Below are positions 62,733-64,000 of a DNA stretch of 64,000 nucleotides, one piece after another. Position 1 is the stretch's first letter. The number at the start of each line of letters is the position of its first letter. A program made the translations under genes and the position numbers. The stretch is taken from contig JBJKSB010000088.1 of assembly GCA_046704385.1 (NCBI GenBank), forward strand, positions 1 to 64,000. The letters are read 5' to 3'. The notes beneath the pieces were generated by a model that ran no database searches, had not been told where the DNA came from, and worked only from the letters and a program-made list of their open reading frames with translations. This DNA is from GH45 sp046704385. GTDB lineage: Bacteria > Bacteroidota > Bacteroidia > Bacteroidales > SZUA-534.

Positions 62733-64000
62733 TTAATTTACACCAGAATTTCGGCTTTCGCTTATAAATTCGGCCGGGGTTTTCCCATAAAGCCTTTTAA
62801 ATGATGTGATAAAGTATGAAGCACTACGAAATCCCACCATTTCTGAAATCTCATTGATATTAAAATTGTGTTCCAATAATAATTTTCTTGAATGCTTCAA
62901 TCGCTCATTCTTAATATATTCACTTGGTTTTAGTTCAAACACCGATTTGAATTTTCGGAACAACTGGCTGCGGCTCAGGTTGAGTTCCATACCAAAATCT
63001 TCGATTGAAAAATCAGGGTTATCCAAATTGTCTTCAATAATTTTTTGGGCTTTTTCAATAAACTTCGACTCATAGGTACTGGTTACCAAATTGCCCATAT
63101 TTGTGTCCGATTCCGACTTAAATCTTTTTCTAAGTACTTCCCTCTGCTGTAATAAATTCTTTATCCGCGATTCCAGGTATTTTATTTCAAATGGTTTCTC
63201 AATATAAGCATCAGCGCCGGTATCAATACCCTCAATTTTTTGAGATATTTCAGTTTTAGCCGTTAGCAGAATTACCGGAATATGCGAGGTTGCAAAATGC
63301 TTTTTCAGTTTTGAGCACATTTCCAATCCGTCCATTTCAGGCATCATTATATCCGAAACTATAATATCGGGGATTTTTTTATTGGCGGTTTCAAAACCCA
63401 GTTTCCCATTCTCGGCAACCAGCACATTATAGCTGTCAAAATGGTGTACCAGGAATTGTCTCAGCTCCTCATTATCCTCAACAACCAATAAAGTTATGTT
63501 CTTTTTTGAATCCGGTTCATTATCTGCAATATCTGCCTTGATTTTATCAGGAAGTTCATGCAAAACCATCGGCTCAGGTTTACCTTTTAATTGTTCATTA
63601 TCCGAATATTTTTCCCTGTCAACTGAAAATTCGATGCAGAATTCCGATCCTTTTCCCACCTGGCTGTTAACTTCAATTTTTCCGTGATGAACTTCGATTA
63701 AACGTTTTGAAAATGCCAGACCAATACCCGAACCTTGTTCATTTTTATTTGCCCCTGAATCGACCTGGAAGAACCGATTGAAAATGTTGGTAATATCTTC
63801 GGCAGGAATTCCCGATCCGGTATCCTGAACGCAAATGGTAGCCACCAGATTCTCAACCTTCAGTTTTACCAGTATCTTACCTCTGTCAGGAGTAAATTTA
63901 AAAGCATTGGATAATAAATTGAAAATAATTTTTTCAATAATCCGTTTATCGAAACAGTAATTTTCCGAGCTGTTTACCTGGTATTTAAATTCATAGTCAA
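62733..64000 (-). CDS. Hybrid two-component system regulator (HTCS), C-terminal part
   Basis: An open frame of 422 codons that continues past the right edge; the apparent GTG start at 63845 is internal. Order seen: HATPase_c with N-box I-I-F-N-L-L-S-N-A-F-K-F-T, G1 D-T-G-S-G-I and G2 G-S-G-I-G-L-A-F-S-K; a receiver domain (I-I-V-S-D-I-M-M-P-E-M-D-G with the phospho-Asp, and Y-I-E-K-P); and a C-terminal AraC HTH (L-N-L-S-R-S-Q-L-F-R-K, V-G-F-R-S-A-S-Y-F-I-T-S-F-K-R). The missing N-terminus should hold the periplasmic sensor. This architecture regulates polysaccharide utilisation loci, here probably the TonB/GH88 genes. Confidence 0.95.
   Translation of the reverse strand, partial: DYEFKYQVNSSENYCFDKRIIEKIIFNLLSNAFKFTPDRGKILVKLKVENLVATICVQDTGSGIPAEDITNIFNRFFQVDSGANKNEQGSGIGLAFSKRLIEVHHGKIEVNSQVGKGSEFCIEFSVDREKYSDNEQLKGKPEPMVLHELPDKIKADIADNEPDSKKNITLLVVEDNEELRQFLVHHFDSYNVLVAENGKLGFETANKKIPDIIVSDIMMPEMDGLEMCSKLKKHFATSHIPVILLTAKTEISQKIEGIDTGADAYIEKPFEIKYLESRIKNLLQQREVLRKRFKSESDTNMGNLVTSTYESKFIEKAQKIIEDNLDNPDFSIEDFGMELNLSRSQLFRKFKSVFELKPSEYIKNERLKHSRKLLLEHNFNINEISEMVGFRSASYFITSFKRLYGKTPAEFISESRNSGVN

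Overview
The window is chromosomal DNA from a member of the Bacteroidota, most likely a Bacteroidales/Marinilabiliales-type polysaccharide degrader. The evidence is SusC/SusD pairs, TonB-dependent receptors with carboxypeptidase-like N-terminal domains, type IX secretion C-terminal sorting domains, a hybrid two-component regulator, DUF4249/DUF4961/DUF5004 proteins, and promoters of the TAnnTTTG type. The exact genus cannot be fixed from sequence reading alone. No rRNA, tRNA, CRISPR array or prophage was recognised.

Layout. (1) 1-8.9 kb: the cut 5' end of an IS1595-type transposase, truC, an AAA_14/DUF4143 ATPase behind a 37-bp palindrome, a LytTR/LytS two-component pair, a small repeat-like secreted protein with a TonB receptor, then a repeat-rich intergenic stretch and a NifX-like/DUF134 pair separated by a MITE. 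(2) 9.0-12.4 kb: a TonB receptor plus DUF4249 lipoprotein. (3) 12.5-28.5 kb, minus strand: an almost complete division/cell-wall (dcw) cluster, read mraZ-rsmH-ftsL-ftsI-murE-mraY-murD-[GxxExxY insert]-ftsW-murG-murC-ftsQ-ftsA-ftsZ, with a decameric MraZ-box array in front of mraZ. (4) 28.8-39.6 kb, minus strand: a polysaccharide utilisation locus (DUF5004, DUF4961, SusC, SusD, GH92 alpha-mannosidase, DUF5005-like propeller, DUF4961/T9SS protein). (5) 40.0-52.3 kb, plus strand: a divergent operon headed by a GntR/LacI-like regulator, with a secreted GH13, two cupin phosphoglucose isomerases, a ROK kinase, a fused phosphomannose isomerase, a GH127 enzyme, a sugar porter and an esterase. Together, regions 4 and 5 look like mannose-glycan capture, cleavage, uptake and conversion of mannose to fructose-6-P and glucose-6-P. 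(6) 49.6-52.9 kb: gene debris (a dead radical-SAM activase, a PAS-kinase stub, a frameshifted RelE/ParE toxin with an intact antitoxin). (7) 53-64 kb: a MalS-like amylase, a periplasmic aldose epimerase, GH88, a T9SS beta-helix protein, a TonB-Xanth-Caul-type receptor, a 21-bp-periodic operator array, and the C-terminal part of a hybrid two-component regulator that runs off the right edge.

The most interesting non-genic signals are: a GxxExxY gene framed by near-perfect inverted repeats that fill the murD-ftsW junction; two copies of a ~160-bp interspersed repeat whose core is inverted relative to its ends; the palindrome abutting the ATPase promoter; paired 8-bp GntR half-sites bracketing the regulator promoter; and the 21-bp direct repeats in front of the TonB receptor next to the hybrid sensor.
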